Of a stretch of DNA of 22,231 bases, positions 13,969 through 20,824 are shown piece by piece (the first letter of the stretch is position 1; each line of letters opens with the position of its first letter). This stretch comes from a virus: IMG/VR virus record IMGVR_UViG_3300017782_000256, positions 1 through 22,231 of that record; one strand, given 5' to 3'. The position numbers and the translations under genes are program-made. The notes beneath the pieces were generated by a model, which saw only the letters and a list, made by a program, of their open reading frames with translations, was not told the DNA's origin and made no database searches.

Positions 13969-14276
13969 TTTTTAAACCTATCATCAGTATCAATTGGATC
14001 AGACTCAATTGTTGTCATAACAAGAATCATCATTTGAGTTAAGGCATGAGACAAATGTGGCAAACCTGATTCAGGATCTTGATCTTCACCTGACATATAT
14101 GCTAACAAATGACGCTGAATAGATGAGTAATGACGAGAGACAGGAAACTTTTCAATGTCTTGTCGCCAATTGTTTTCACCGTACTTTTCAGCACCAAAAC
14201 CAAATACCTTTGCTGCTTCGATAATAGCCTCAGGTGGAACTAAATGGATTTTGGGTTTGTCATTATCATACTTCAT
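13965..14276 (-). CDS. dATP/dGTP diphosphohydrolase-like protein (DUF5664 family)
   Basis: The protein has 103 aa with the family pattern GAEKYGENNWRQ (about 28-39), a middle RHYSSIQRHLLAYMSGEDQD, and GLPHLSHALTQMMIL (about 71-85). Relatives are annotated in phages as dATP/dGTP diphosphohydrolases; the MazG-like all-alpha hydrolases remove pyrophosphate from dNTPs. Here it sits between the GIY-YIG nuclease and the PD-(D/E)XK-like protein, next to gp42, which fits adjustment of the nucleotide pool for modified DNA. Which dNTP it takes is not certain; a dCTP-removing role like T4 gp56 would make sense in an hmC phage but has no sequence support. Confidence 0.75.
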   Translation of the reverse strand: MKYDNDKPKIHLVPPEAIIEAAKVFGFGAEKYGENNWRQDIEKFPVSRHYSSIQRHLLAYMSGEDQDPESGLPHLSHALTQMMILVMTTIESDPIDTDDRFKK

Positions 14277-14796
14277 TACGAGAGCCTCTGCCTTTTATTT
14301 GAGAATTGAGTAGTGGCTGATAATGGTCAATAGATGCATCTTCAATTAATGGAGCAATCTTTAAGTCATAATCAGCGGTGTTAATGTATTTTATCACAAC
14401 ATCCATAGTTTGTAAACCATTTTCTTTTAGATATTGCCTATATTTTCTACCTGTTACTTCATGGTGTGAGTCAGGTTTAGTAAACGAACTGCGGTGATTG
14501 CCTATCCGTGCATGGATTGAAGAAGTCTTACCATCCGTTTTGCCAATATAAAGTATTGTACCTGTGGATTTTTCTTCCCACATATAAACACCTTTATGTT
14601 CAAATGCCGCTATGCGCCTACCGTGATTACAGCGACGCAATGGAGTTACAATATCAGCTTTATATTCTGTCTTATAACCATGCTCTATGATTTGTAAACA
14701 GACTTCACCGTATTCTATGGCTTCCTCCCAATACTCTTCAATATTGGAAAGAATTTTATCTTGCAGCAAAGCCGCAAGGTCATCAAGTTTTGACAT
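14266..14796 (-). CDS. GIY-YIG nuclease-domain protein
   Basis: The protein has 176 aa. The GIY-YIG module spans about 66-165: GVY (69-71), YIGKT (83-87), HARIGNHR with the catalytic-type Arg97, and a late Glu152 (LIEDASIDHY) and Asn164 (PLLNSQ). The first 60 residues are an acidic helical region with no known domain. No second DNA-binding domain follows, so a simple homing enzyme is less likely. T4 endonuclease II (DenA), which cuts cytosine-containing host DNA, is also a single-domain GIY-YIG protein, and this phage probably has hydroxymethylcytosine in its own DNA, so a host-DNA nuclease is a fair inference. It starts at 14796 after AAAGGA. Confidence 0.82.
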   Translation of the reverse strand: MSKLDDLAALLQDKILSNIEEYWEEAIEYGEVCLQIIEHGYKTEYKADIVTPLRRCNHGRRIAAFEHKGVYMWEEKSTGTILYIGKTDGKTSSIHARIGNHRSSFTKPDSHHEVTGRKYRQYLKENGLQTMDVVIKYINTADYDLKIAPLIEDASIDHYQPLLNSQIKGRGSRNEV

Positions 14797-14808
14797 AACG
14801 TCAGTCCT

Positions 14809-14979
14809 TTATGATTTGTGGTTACGATCCTGTAAACCAATCTTTTTAGCGCCTTTATTCCAGGCACCTGATTTACCACGCCATGTTTTGAAACGTGTCT
14901 TTGAAGGCTCACATTTGGTGATCTCGCCACCATCTTTTACAAAGCTTTCAATCATTTTTTGAATATCAGAATTAGTCAT
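14809..14979 (-). CDS. 56-aa basic protein of unknown function
   Basis: A minus-strand ORF runs from ATG at 14977-14979 to TAA at 14809-14811, with AGGAG at proper spacing before the start. The peptide begins MTNSDIQKMIESFVKDGGEI and continues with a Lys/Arg/Trp-rich half (RFKTWRGKSGAWNKGAKKIG). The pattern of a short helix, then 'GG.IT.C.PS', then a basic glycine-containing tail resembles short nucleic-acid-binding proteins of T4-like phages. It fills an otherwise empty gap between the 94-aa gene and the GIY-YIG gene in the same operon. Confidence 0.78.
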   Translation of the reverse strand: MTNSDIQKMIESFVKDGGEITKCEPSKTRFKTWRGKSGAWNKGAKKIGLQDRNHKS

Positions 14980-14989
14980 ATTATAGCTC

Positions 14990-15274
14990 CTATGTTACGT
15001 TATACACATATACGTCAGCAGTAGTCGATAAGCTCAATGGCAAACCTGTTGTATACCTACGACCATTATGATTACGAGGACCACGACCTTGAAGTTTAAC
15101 ACGCTGTTTGCGATTTCTCATATAACCGTAGCCATCAATTGCATTGTTATAGTTTCTAACAATACCTTTAAGCTGATCAAGAATAGGTTGATCTTCAGGT
15201 GAAACTTGACCATTAACCATATTAACAGTGAAACGGTAAGATTGCGAATAGCGGTTTTTAGATGTTATTTTCAT
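14990..15274 (-). CDS. small basic protein of unknown function
   Basis: The protein has 94 aa, rich in Arg, Asn and Tyr, with the basic middle MRNRKQRVKLQGRGPRNHNG. It shows no signal peptide or membrane segment. It is the first gene after the promoter at 15306-15334, with a leader of only about 25 nt and a weak GGAA site, so it is probably an early protein. The composition would suit a nucleic-acid-binding role; no family is recognised. Confidence 0.72.
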   Translation of the reverse strand: MKITSKNRYSQSYRFTVNMVNGQVSPEDQPILDQLKGIVRNYNNAIDGYGYMRNRKQRVKLQGRGPRNHNGRRYTTGLPLSLSTTADVYVYNVT

Positions 15275-15305
15275 TTTGATTCCATTTTAATTTGTTTATA
15301 CAATC

Positions 15306-15334
15306 AATATAACTGATTCTAAAGCATTTGTCAA
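15306..15334 (-). promoter_or_regulatory. sigma70-type promoter, early type
   Basis: On the minus strand TTGACA (15329-15334), 17 nt, TATATT (15306-15311). A 19-nt block, TTTAGAATCAGTTATATTG, is identical to the promoter at 16171-16199. It drives the 94-aa gene and probably the long operon beyond. Confidence 0.8.
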
Positions 15335-15348
15335 TGGTTAATTTGAAA

Positions 15349-15510
15349 TTAAATCAAATTAAGTAGACCTGCTGTACCTAAAAACAAAATTAAACCTGTT
15401 AATGACCATGCCAATACTTCTAACTCAGCACCGACTTTTTTGTCATCCACAATATATGCACCAAACAGTCCACCTACAATCATGCCTGCTATAATAAAAA
15501 CTACTTCCAT
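15349..15510 (-). CDS. 53-aa membrane protein with two predicted transmembrane helices
   Basis: The ORF runs from ATG at 15508-15510 to TAA at 15349-15351. The peptide MEVVFIIAGMIVGGLFGAYI is hydrophobic, then a short charged loop VDDKKVGAELE, then a second hydrophobic stretch to the C-terminus (about 33-53). The GGAG of its ribosome binding site lies in the last codons of the preceding gene, and stop and start are 3 nt apart, so it is coupled. Two short helices with a small polar loop could be a host-membrane modulator or a holin-like protein, but the position among early genes speaks against holin. The end lies close to the next promoter. Confidence 0.72.
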   Translation of the reverse strand: MEVVFIIAGMIVGGLFGAYIVDDKKVGAELEVLAWSLTGLILFLGTAGLLNLI

Positions 15511-15513
15511 CGC

Positions 15514-15747
15514 TTACTCCTTAAGTTGGAATTTTGAACCAAATCCAACCGCGTCTTGTTTATATTCAAAAAAGAATGTATCTTCATATACATCTGTAAA
15601 TTTTCGGTGCACCCATTGCTGTTTATGTAATTGCACTTTGCACCATTGAGTTGCTGCCCATCTATTATCCGAATGAATGGCAACGACGTAAAAATTACCG
15701 CTGCTCATCCATCGTTGTTTATGATCTGCTATTTCTTGTGGCGTCAT
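15514..15747 (-). CDS. small phage protein of unknown function
   Basis: From the ATG at 15747 the protein has 77 aa and begins MTPQEIADHKQRWMSSG. It is Trp- and aromatic-rich, with YTDVYE-like and TFFFEY segments (about 52-62). I recognise the 'MTPQEIADHK..W' start and a 'W.....W.....TDVYE.TFFFE' pattern as a small protein common in T4-like marine phages, with no known function. The ATG at 15747 is preferred over 15753 because AAGGA stands at the right distance only for it, and it overlaps the upstream stop as ATGA. Confidence 0.75.
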   Translation of the reverse strand: MTPQEIADHKQRWMSSGNFYVVAIHSDNRWAATQWCKVQLHKQQWVHRKFTDVYEDTFFFEYKQDAVGFGSKFQLKE

Positions 15748-16145
15748 ACCCATTCCTTATATTCAACAATACCTAATAGATCTTCAATTAATTTCTTACC
15801 ATATTGAGTAAACAAAATTCCTTGTTCCCATACAAAATGCTCAACATCTTGACTATGATAAAAGGTTTCTTGACCAGTAATCCAACTCAATGCTGTTTTA
15901 CGGTCACCGGCACCAAGGCTGATAACATCTTGAACACGTGCTTCAAACTTTGCAACATCACGTTCTTCCTGAGATTTTGTTTCAGCCATTTGGATATCAA
16001 GGGCACGGCAATACTCATCCCACGTTTTTTGTTTTTCCGCAGGTGTACAGTTATTCCAATCATCCCAATATGCACCACGAGGTCTATAACCATAAACTTC
16101 TTTGTGTAAATCTGAAATACAATCATCTGAATATGTATAAGTCAT
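15744..16145 (-). CDS. protein of unknown function, first gene of an early operon
   Basis: From the ATG at 16145 the protein has 133 aa, beginning MTYTYSDDCISDLHKEVYGY. It contains RPRGAYWDDWNNCTPAEKQKTWDEY, an acidic and aromatic stretch, and a helical middle rich in Glu. Proteins with 'LHK.VYG.RPRG..W..W.....EKQ..WD.L' are frequent in T4-like phages without assigned function. A longer reading from TTG at 16199 is rejected because it would begin inside the -35 box of the promoter at 16171-16199; AAGGA precedes the ATG at 16145. Confidence 0.8.
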   Translation of the reverse strand: MTYTYSDDCISDLHKEVYGYRPRGAYWDDWNNCTPAEKQKTWDEYCRALDIQMAETKSQEERDVAKFEARVQDVISLGAGDRKTALSWITGQETFYHSQDVEHFVWEQGILFTQYGKKLIEDLLGIVEYKEWV

Positions 16146-16170
16146 TGTTTGTTCCTTTGTTGATGATTCC

Positions 16171-16199
16171 AATATAACTGATTCTAAACCAAATGTCAA
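16171..16199 (-). promoter_or_regulatory. sigma70-type promoter, early type
   Basis: On the minus strand TTGACA (16194-16199), 17 nt, TATATT (16171-16176). It shares an identical 19-nt block with the promoter at 15306-15334. Transcription would start near 16164, about 19 nt before the ATG at 16145. Confidence 0.82.
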
Positions 16200-16232
16200 T
16201 AGGAAACATCATTTTTTTTAGTAGATAAATCT

Positions 16233-16261
16233 ATGATAACACAGCTATGATAGTCTGTCAA
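16233..16261 (-). promoter_or_regulatory. second, upstream sigma70-type promoter
   Basis: On the minus strand TTGACA (16256-16261), 17 nt, TATCAT (16233-16238). It lies 62 nt upstream of the promoter at 16171-16199 in tandem and points the same way. The intergenic stretch 16200-16308 holds this promoter and the plus-strand late promoter and no gene. Confidence 0.65.
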
Positions 16262-16271
16262 CATATTTTTT

Positions 16272-16279
16272 TATAAATA
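16272..16279 (+). promoter_or_regulatory. T4-type late promoter TATAAATA
   Basis: TATAAATA is the whole -10 element of T4 late promoters (sigma gp55 with gp45 and gp33). It stands 30 nt before the plus-strand start codon at 16309 in an intergenic region, with transcription expected near 16286 and a GAGAGG ribosome binding site at about 16295-16301. The same 8-mer can arise by chance in this AT-rich DNA, but position and strand fit. Confidence 0.7.
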
Positions 16280-16308
16280 ATTGCACGCAACTATAGAGAG
16301 GCATTAGC

Positions 16309-16794
16309 ATGAGCACGCCATTTGTATCATTAGGTAATTACTTTGACAAGCAACCTATGATTGACTTGTTTAACGATAACAGAAGCAGTAGGCTTCAAAA
16401 ATTTGGAGCAGCCACTGGCAACCTCCCTTCTGATTTATCATTAACTTGGGATCAAATGTATTTCAATGCAGATGAAGCTAACCTGTTTAGAAGTCTTCCT
16501 CTTACGCCAAGGGGATTTCAGTTTTCTTTATCTCAGCCAAACTTCAACTATTCTATACATAAAGATGACCCAGTGGTAGGATCTAAAGTAGGAACATTAT
16601 TGTTTGGGACAGGGGATATCGTATTTTATGACGAGTCTGATGTTGAAACGCATCGTCACGACTGGTCGACTGATATTGTAAAGAATGCTCAGTATAAGCA
16701 TGCAGCAACCGCAGGGTCAGATGGAGAAAGATTAACTCTTTGGGTAAACTTTTCTGAAGATTATGAAACTGTTAAAGCTGCGTTTGGGGTGTAG
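16309..16794 (+). CDS. 2OG-Fe(II) oxygenase-like protein, only plus-strand gene
   Basis: The protein has 161 aa. A cupin-like core carries IHKDD (His84, Asp86) and a distal QYKHAA (His131), followed ten residues later by Arg141, in the order HxD ... H ... R used by 2-oxoglutarate and iron dependent oxygenases. The intervening strands GSKVGTLLFGTGDIVFYDES fit the double-stranded beta helix. It is clearly paralogous to the minus-strand protein at 18064-18525 (shared IHKD, FYD-E, DWS-DI / DYSEDI, the H then R, and an NF-E end). It begins at 16309 behind a late promoter, so it may be made late and reach the virion or modify a structural protein. Its 3' end overlaps the convergent gene by 34 nt. 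The substrate is unknown. Confidence 0.78.
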   Translation: MSTPFVSLGNYFDKQPMIDLFNDNRSSRLQKFGAATGNLPSDLSLTWDQMYFNADEANLFRSLPLTPRGFQFSLSQPNFNYSIHKDDPVVGSKVGTLLFGTGDIVFYDESDVETHRHDWSTDIVKNAQYKHAATAGSDGERLTLWVNFSEDYETVKAAFGV

Positions 16795-17249
16795 TTACCA
16801 ACTATATGTGTTCTTAGGAGTTGGTTCCTCGTAGAGTTTAAAGCAGTGTGTTTCAAAGTAGTATCTACCAAATATATGCTACCGTCTGCAGGAAGTCTGT
16901 AAATCTTATCTTCAATAATAAGCATGCAGTTTTCATCTGTTACTAAAGGTATGTGTACTCTCGGAGCAGAATCCCAATGATAAGAGTAACAAGAACTTGG
17001 ACCTAAATTCATTATCCTTGTTCTATAAAGATTAAAATCAGTAATAATTTTATTAGTATATAAAAGAGTGTCATATAAAGAAACGGTATAATCAGTTTCT
17101 TTATGTTTTAAGTCTTTTATTTTACCGATCCCCGATTTATCATTTTTTGAAACTCCCTGCAAAGCAGTTTGTCCTAAGCTAATAAATTCTTTTATTTCTT
17201 CTAATATCCAGTCAATATCACAAGAACCTATTATTTGTATTGGTTTCAT
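16761..17249 (-). CDS. aspartyl/asparaginyl beta-hydroxylase-like oxygenase
   Basis: The protein has 162 aa. The C-terminal half follows the Asp/Asn-hydroxylase cupin pattern: YSYHWDSAPRVHIPLVTDEN (about 88-107), a strand LIIEDKIYRLPADGSIYLVD with the usual 'G..Y..D', LKHTALN (His134) and LLRTHIV (Arg146). Such enzymes bind Fe(II) and 2-oxoglutarate and hydroxylate peptides or small molecules. The N-terminal 70 residues carry no motif. The start overlaps the sulfotransferase stop (TAATG). It is the most downstream gene of the accessory cluster and converges on the plus-strand oxygenase. Confidence 0.78.
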   Translation of the reverse strand: MKPIQIIGSCDIDWILEEIKEFISLGQTALQGVSKNDKSGIGKIKDLKHKETDYTVSLYDTLLYTNKIITDFNLYRTRIMNLGPSSCYSYHWDSAPRVHIPLVTDENCMLIIEDKIYRLPADGSIYLVDTTLKHTALNSTRNQLLRTHIVGNYTPNAALTVS

Positions 17250-18067
17250 TATAATAAACCCTCTATATAGTTCCTTACTTCAGAATAGTTTTCTATCAAG
17301 TCTTCGTAAGGAATATTTCTTTTTATAGTTGGACTAAATCCGTGTTTTGGTTTCCAATTTTTATCACCAATAATTTCAATCATTTTTTCAACAATAGCAT
17401 CTTCAGTTTCTAAATCTTCATAGTAGGCTATTGTATAATCAATACCTTTCAGTATTAATTCATGTTCAATGTCATGAGTTTTGTTTACTCTAGGAATAAA
17501 AGTTTTTATGTATTCTTCTCTAGATGAACCACTTAAGTTTATTGTAACTTTTTGACTTGTTGCTTTGTTGTAAGCTTTTATGTTAGCTTCATCTTGTCTT
17601 ATCGTAAATATACTAATTGTACCAGCATATAATGTACTAATAATCTGCTCGACAATATCTTTTCTTTTAGTAATTACCCAATGACGATTTTTATAAAACT
17701 CTACTAAATCCGGGCACTCAGCGCATTGCATAGTTCCTTTAAAGTAAAATTCTAATCCTAGATCACGAGCTTCTTTTAAAATCTTGACTTTATAATTATT
17801 TCTTTTTTCTAAACTATTATGCACGTAGGGATAAATGTAGTGTATGTGCATATTCCCATCATATATAATAGGATATAACTCGGTTGGGTACTCGACGTTT
17901 TCTCTATAATTAAAAACTCTATTACTATAATTAAATTCTAAAAACAATTCAGAATGGTTTATAATTGGTCTTAAACCATGATAATTTATTGCAGCATCTT
18001 CTGCTAGCTCGTATAATAATGTGCTTCTTGTTCTAGGGGGTGATAAGAAAAAAGGAGGTTTGTTCAT
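17249..18067 (-). CDS. sulfotransferase-family protein
   Basis: Sulfotransferases move sulfate from PAPS to a hydroxyl or amine. The 272-aa protein opens with FFLSPPRTRSTLLYELAED (6-24); SPPRTRSTLL fits the 5'-phosphosulfate-binding loop (S.PR.GST.L). A later VITKRKDIVEQIISTLYAG (about 131-149) resembles the 3'-phosphate-binding helix region, and the end has IAYYEDLETEDAIVEKM typical of the family. The middle is less conserved. It overlaps the upstream 2OG-like gene by ATGA. Arg codons are mostly AGA, unlike the replication genes. The acceptor may be the product of this cluster or a host or phage surface glycan. Confidence 0.8.
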   Translation of the reverse strand: MNKPPFFLSPPRTRSTLLYELAEDAAINYHGLRPIINHSELFLEFNYSNRVFNYRENVEYPTELYPIIYDGNMHIHYIYPYVHNSLEKRNNYKVKILKEARDLGLEFYFKGTMQCAECPDLVEFYKNRHWVITKRKDIVEQIISTLYAGTISIFTIRQDEANIKAYNKATSQKVTINLSGSSREEYIKTFIPRVNKTHDIEHELILKGIDYTIAYYEDLETEDAIVEKMIEIIGDKNWKPKHGFSPTIKRNIPYEDLIENYSEVRNYIEGLL

Positions 18068-18525
18068 AATTTACTTCTCACTATATCAACACTCTCTTCA
18101 AAGTTAGCAAAGAATGTAAGTCTCCATTGGTCGTTATTTTTGACACTGTGTCTTACTTGAACATCAGTCAAAATGTCTTCTGAATAATCATACGAATCTA
18201 TTACGGTTTCCTCGTCATCGTAAAATAAAATACTAGCCTCGCCTTCGAGTAAACATCCTATTCTAGATAAAATTAAACTATAATCTTTATGTATCACCAT
18301 TTCATAGTTTGGAGGCATATAAACAAATTGGTATCCTCTACACTTTGGTGTTTTAAAAAGATCTTTTCCTTCTTCCCATGAAAAATACATTTCATAGTAA
18401 TCTCGTTCAATTATTTCTGCACCTTTTGTTTTATACTTGTGTAGCTTACTATCCTTATAATGTTCAAAGATAGTAAGAAGTACTTCTTTGTTGAAGTATT
18501 CACCGATTGTAATGTAAGGTTTCAT
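18064..18525 (-). CDS. 2OG-Fe(II) oxygenase-like protein, paralogue of the plus-strand gene
   Basis: The protein has 153 aa and the same layout as the plus-strand protein at 16309-16794: IHKDY (His79, Asp81), strands LSRIGCLLEGEASILFYDDEE, DYSEDI, VRHSV (His126), WRLTFFANFEES with Arg135. The HxD, H and R set suggests an Fe(II)/2-oxoglutarate site. Overall identity to the paralogue is modest, so the duplication is old or the copies came separately. The gene overlaps the SnoaL-like gene by 26 nt at its start and the sulfotransferase by 4 nt at its end. The substrate is unknown; a small peptide or lipid-like product of the cluster is possible. Confidence 0.75.
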   Translation of the reverse strand: MKPYITIGEYFNKEVLLTIFEHYKDSKLHKYKTKGAEIIERDYYEMYFSWEEGKDLFKTPKCRGYQFVYMPPNYEMVIHKDYSLILSRIGCLLEGEASILFYDDEETVIDSYDYSEDILTDVQVRHSVKNNDQWRLTFFANFEESVDIVRSKL

Positions 18526-19360
18526 CTATAAAACTTTCATATTCTTTGTTTATACTACGAAATAAATCTATCATATCTATCTGACACCAATTATCAACTA
18601 ATTTTTCCCCATCGCATGACCAGAAATCCATCACTGAAATTCTTGGTTGTTTTCCTTCTGGTTTGAATCCAAAGTATTCTCCTTTGTGAGTGCAGGTCAT
18701 ACTTGGATGACCCATAAGACCAGCATAATTACCATCAGTGAAAATAACTTTATTAATACCTTTTGATCCATCACGGTCTGGTATAAAGTCTAAAAATCTA
18801 GATTGATGATACTCTTGGAATCCACGAAGGCCTTTTAAATGTCCAATTGCAAAAGGACCAACCCAATGCATTTGTTCTACATCCCAATGCTTGTCCATTT
18901 CCATAGAGCTTAATGACTCGCCATCATATTCTCTTAGGCCTTGTATCATACCAAATAATACATCCCAACAATCATCGTTATTTCTTTCAATAGTTGGATA
19001 GTGTATTTGTTTTACTCTATGCGGATCCATGCTACTATCACACGCCCAATAATAACTTCTTTGCCATGGGCATAAGTCTTGCTTTCCAAAGAATTCAGTC
19101 ATATCACAATTGATAAAATGACCGTGGCAATTTTCTTGTTCACCAATTTGAAATGTATATCTTTTTTTATCAGGCTTTAATGACTTCCACTTTTTAGAAA
19201 ATGTTCCACTTATATAATATACTTTGCCTTTGCAAAACTTATTATTAATTAAAAAATTACTTTTAATATTTAGAACTTCAACTTTTTCAATATCAGAAAA
19301 GCAATCCCAAAATTTATCCCATTCTTTTTCATTTTTAAACGGATACGAATAATTTATCAT
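18500..19360 (-). CDS. SnoaL-like (NTF2-fold) protein
   Basis: The protein has 286 aa. Residues about 155-270 show a SnoaL-like pattern: WVGPFAIGHLKGLRGFQEYH (166-185) with the 'G..G.F...H' segment, then GHPSMTCTHKGEYFGFKPEG (about 217-236), which fits 'G.H.G.F.G..P.G', and ISVMDFWSCDGEKLVDNW and IDMIDLF, the usual end of the fold. SnoaL proteins close polyketide rings in actinomycete biosynthesis, and many other members act as isomerases or hydrolases. Residues 1-150 are less clear and may hold a second, degraded copy. It follows the radical SAM gene by 3 nt with GGAG inside that gene's last codons. Together with the ketosynthase elsewhere it is suggestive of polyketide-like chemistry, but the fold alone does not prove it. 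Confidence 0.7.
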   Translation of the reverse strand: MINYSYPFKNEKEWDKFWDCFSDIEKVEVLNIKSNFLINNKFCKGKVYYISGTFSKKWKSLKPDKKRYTFQIGEQENCHGHFINCDMTEFFGKQDLCPWQRSYYWACDSSMDPHRVKQIHYPTIERNNDDCWDVLFGMIQGLREYDGESLSSMEMDKHWDVEQMHWVGPFAIGHLKGLRGFQEYHQSRFLDFIPDRDGSKGINKVIFTDGNYAGLMGHPSMTCTHKGEYFGFKPEGKQPRISVMDFWSCDGEKLVDNWCQIDMIDLFRSINKEYESFIDETLHYNR

Positions 19361-19363
19361 ATA

Positions 19364-20824
19364 TCACTCCAAATCTACAGACTCTAATAAGTCTTTAATA
19401 TTATCATTTAATATTATATTATCTCTTTTTAAAATATTTTTTACTCTGGTTCTTATAAAGTTATTATATCTATAACCCATGCGCCAAGCTTCTAAATAGA
19501 TCTCCAACCATCTTGCTAATCTATCATCATAAGATCCTACAATGTTATTTGACCAATCTGATTCGCCATCAACTAATTCATTGCCAATCATATAGTGATG
19601 AGTGTCCCATAATGGAGTTCCAGGTATCATTTGCATCATACTAAAGCTCATATGAATTTGATCTTTCCATTGAGAACACCATTCTACAAATCTTTTTGTT
19701 TCTTCGAAATCTTCTCGTGTTTCAGTTGGATAACCAACGATAATCAAACAACCAAATTCAATACCGCGAATCATCATTTGTTCCACTTCATAATACATAT
19801 CTTCATTGGAAAATTTCTTAAGCATATGGTCTCTTACCGATTCACTACCACTTTCTATTCCAATATAAAGTCTTGTAACTCCGCTATCTCTTAAATTATC
19901 AAAATCTTCAAGTGACATAAAGTTCTTTTTTCTTATGATGTTTTGGCCTTCCCACGTAATTTTATCATCTGTATTTTTATTAAATTCAGCAAGAAGCCGT
20001 AACATCTTTTTGTATTCTTTATTTCCATTTACTAATGAATCGGTAAAGACGAAATGTCTAATATCTGCTTCATGATACTGATGCATAATTTCTTTAAATC
20101 CATGCTCAGCTGATCTATATCTATATGTAGGCCATAATTTTACTACGTCGCAAAAAGTGCATCTTCTTACGCACCCTCTGCTCGCTGTAATGAAGGCTTG
20201 TTTCATATCATATTTTTTCCAATCAGTAAAGTCTGGAAAAACTGGATCTTCAAGAGAAGGTAATCTTGCCGGCATATCCATATTAAGACCAACGATATTA
20301 TCTTTACCTAAACATAAATCTCTTAGTGCAAATTCTCCTTCTCCATTAATATAATAATCTGTTAGTTTATTTTCTAAACAATATCTACCGAACACATTAT
20401 TCGTATCTACACTGACTGATCTATGCACTGCAGCTTGCTCTTGCATAGGAATACTTACACCTGGTCCACCAATCACTGTCGGTATATTGCTATGTTCTTT
20501 TATGTATTCCAATATAAACAAACACCATCTATGACTATGATAAGATAATACACTTAATGCTATAAGATCTGGCTTTTGATTAATTATATCTTGAACATAA
20601 ACTTCAACATATGTTATAACTTTTTCGTAATCATCTTCTACGTTCAATGCAAAATTTTCTACTAGATTACTTCCAAAATTATTTCTTTCTAAGTCAATAA
20701 CTAAATCGTGTATAGATGTTTTTAAACCAATATCTCTTAGGACTCCAGATAGCATTGCAGAGGCTGCACACGCCCTATCTACTTGTCGGCGCGGAACACT
20801 TATGAAAGAAACGGAATTATACAT
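19364..20824 (-). CDS. B12-binding-type radical SAM enzyme
   Basis: The protein has 486 aa. Residues 1 to about 165 look like a cobalamin-binding Rossmann domain: LIALSVLSYHSH, PTVIGGPG and YINGEGE; the DxHxxG histidine of base-on B12 binding is absent, as in many class B radical SAM proteins. The radical SAM core has SRGCVRRCTFCD with Cys218, Cys222 and Cys225 for the 4Fe-4S cluster, followed by FVFTDS, an IGIESGSESV segment (the usual GIESG) and LIIVGYPTETREDFEET, giving the complete TIM-barrel order. Such enzymes methylate unactivated carbons or rearrange natural products. The start at 20824 overlaps the ATP-grasp end by 8 nt, and a late-promoter-like TATAAATA lies about 46 nt before it. 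A radical SAM methylase or mutase for the cluster product is likely. Confidence 0.88.
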   Translation of the reverse strand: MYNSVSFISVPRRQVDRACAASAMLSGVLRDIGLKTSIHDLVIDLERNNFGSNLVENFALNVEDDYEKVITYVEVYVQDIINQKPDLIALSVLSYHSHRWCLFILEYIKEHSNIPTVIGGPGVSIPMQEQAAVHRSVSVDTNNVFGRYCLENKLTDYYINGEGEFALRDLCLGKDNIVGLNMDMPARLPSLEDPVFPDFTDWKKYDMKQAFITASRGCVRRCTFCDVVKLWPTYRYRSAEHGFKEIMHQYHEADIRHFVFTDSLVNGNKEYKKMLRLLAEFNKNTDDKITWEGQNIIRKKNFMSLEDFDNLRDSGVTRLYIGIESGSESVRDHMLKKFSNEDMYYEVEQMMIRGIEFGCLIIVGYPTETREDFEETKRFVEWCSQWKDQIHMSFSMMQMIPGTPLWDTHHYMIGNELVDGESDWSNNIVGSYDDRLARWLEIYLEAWRMGYRYNNFIRTRVKNILKRDNIILNDNIKDLLESVDLE

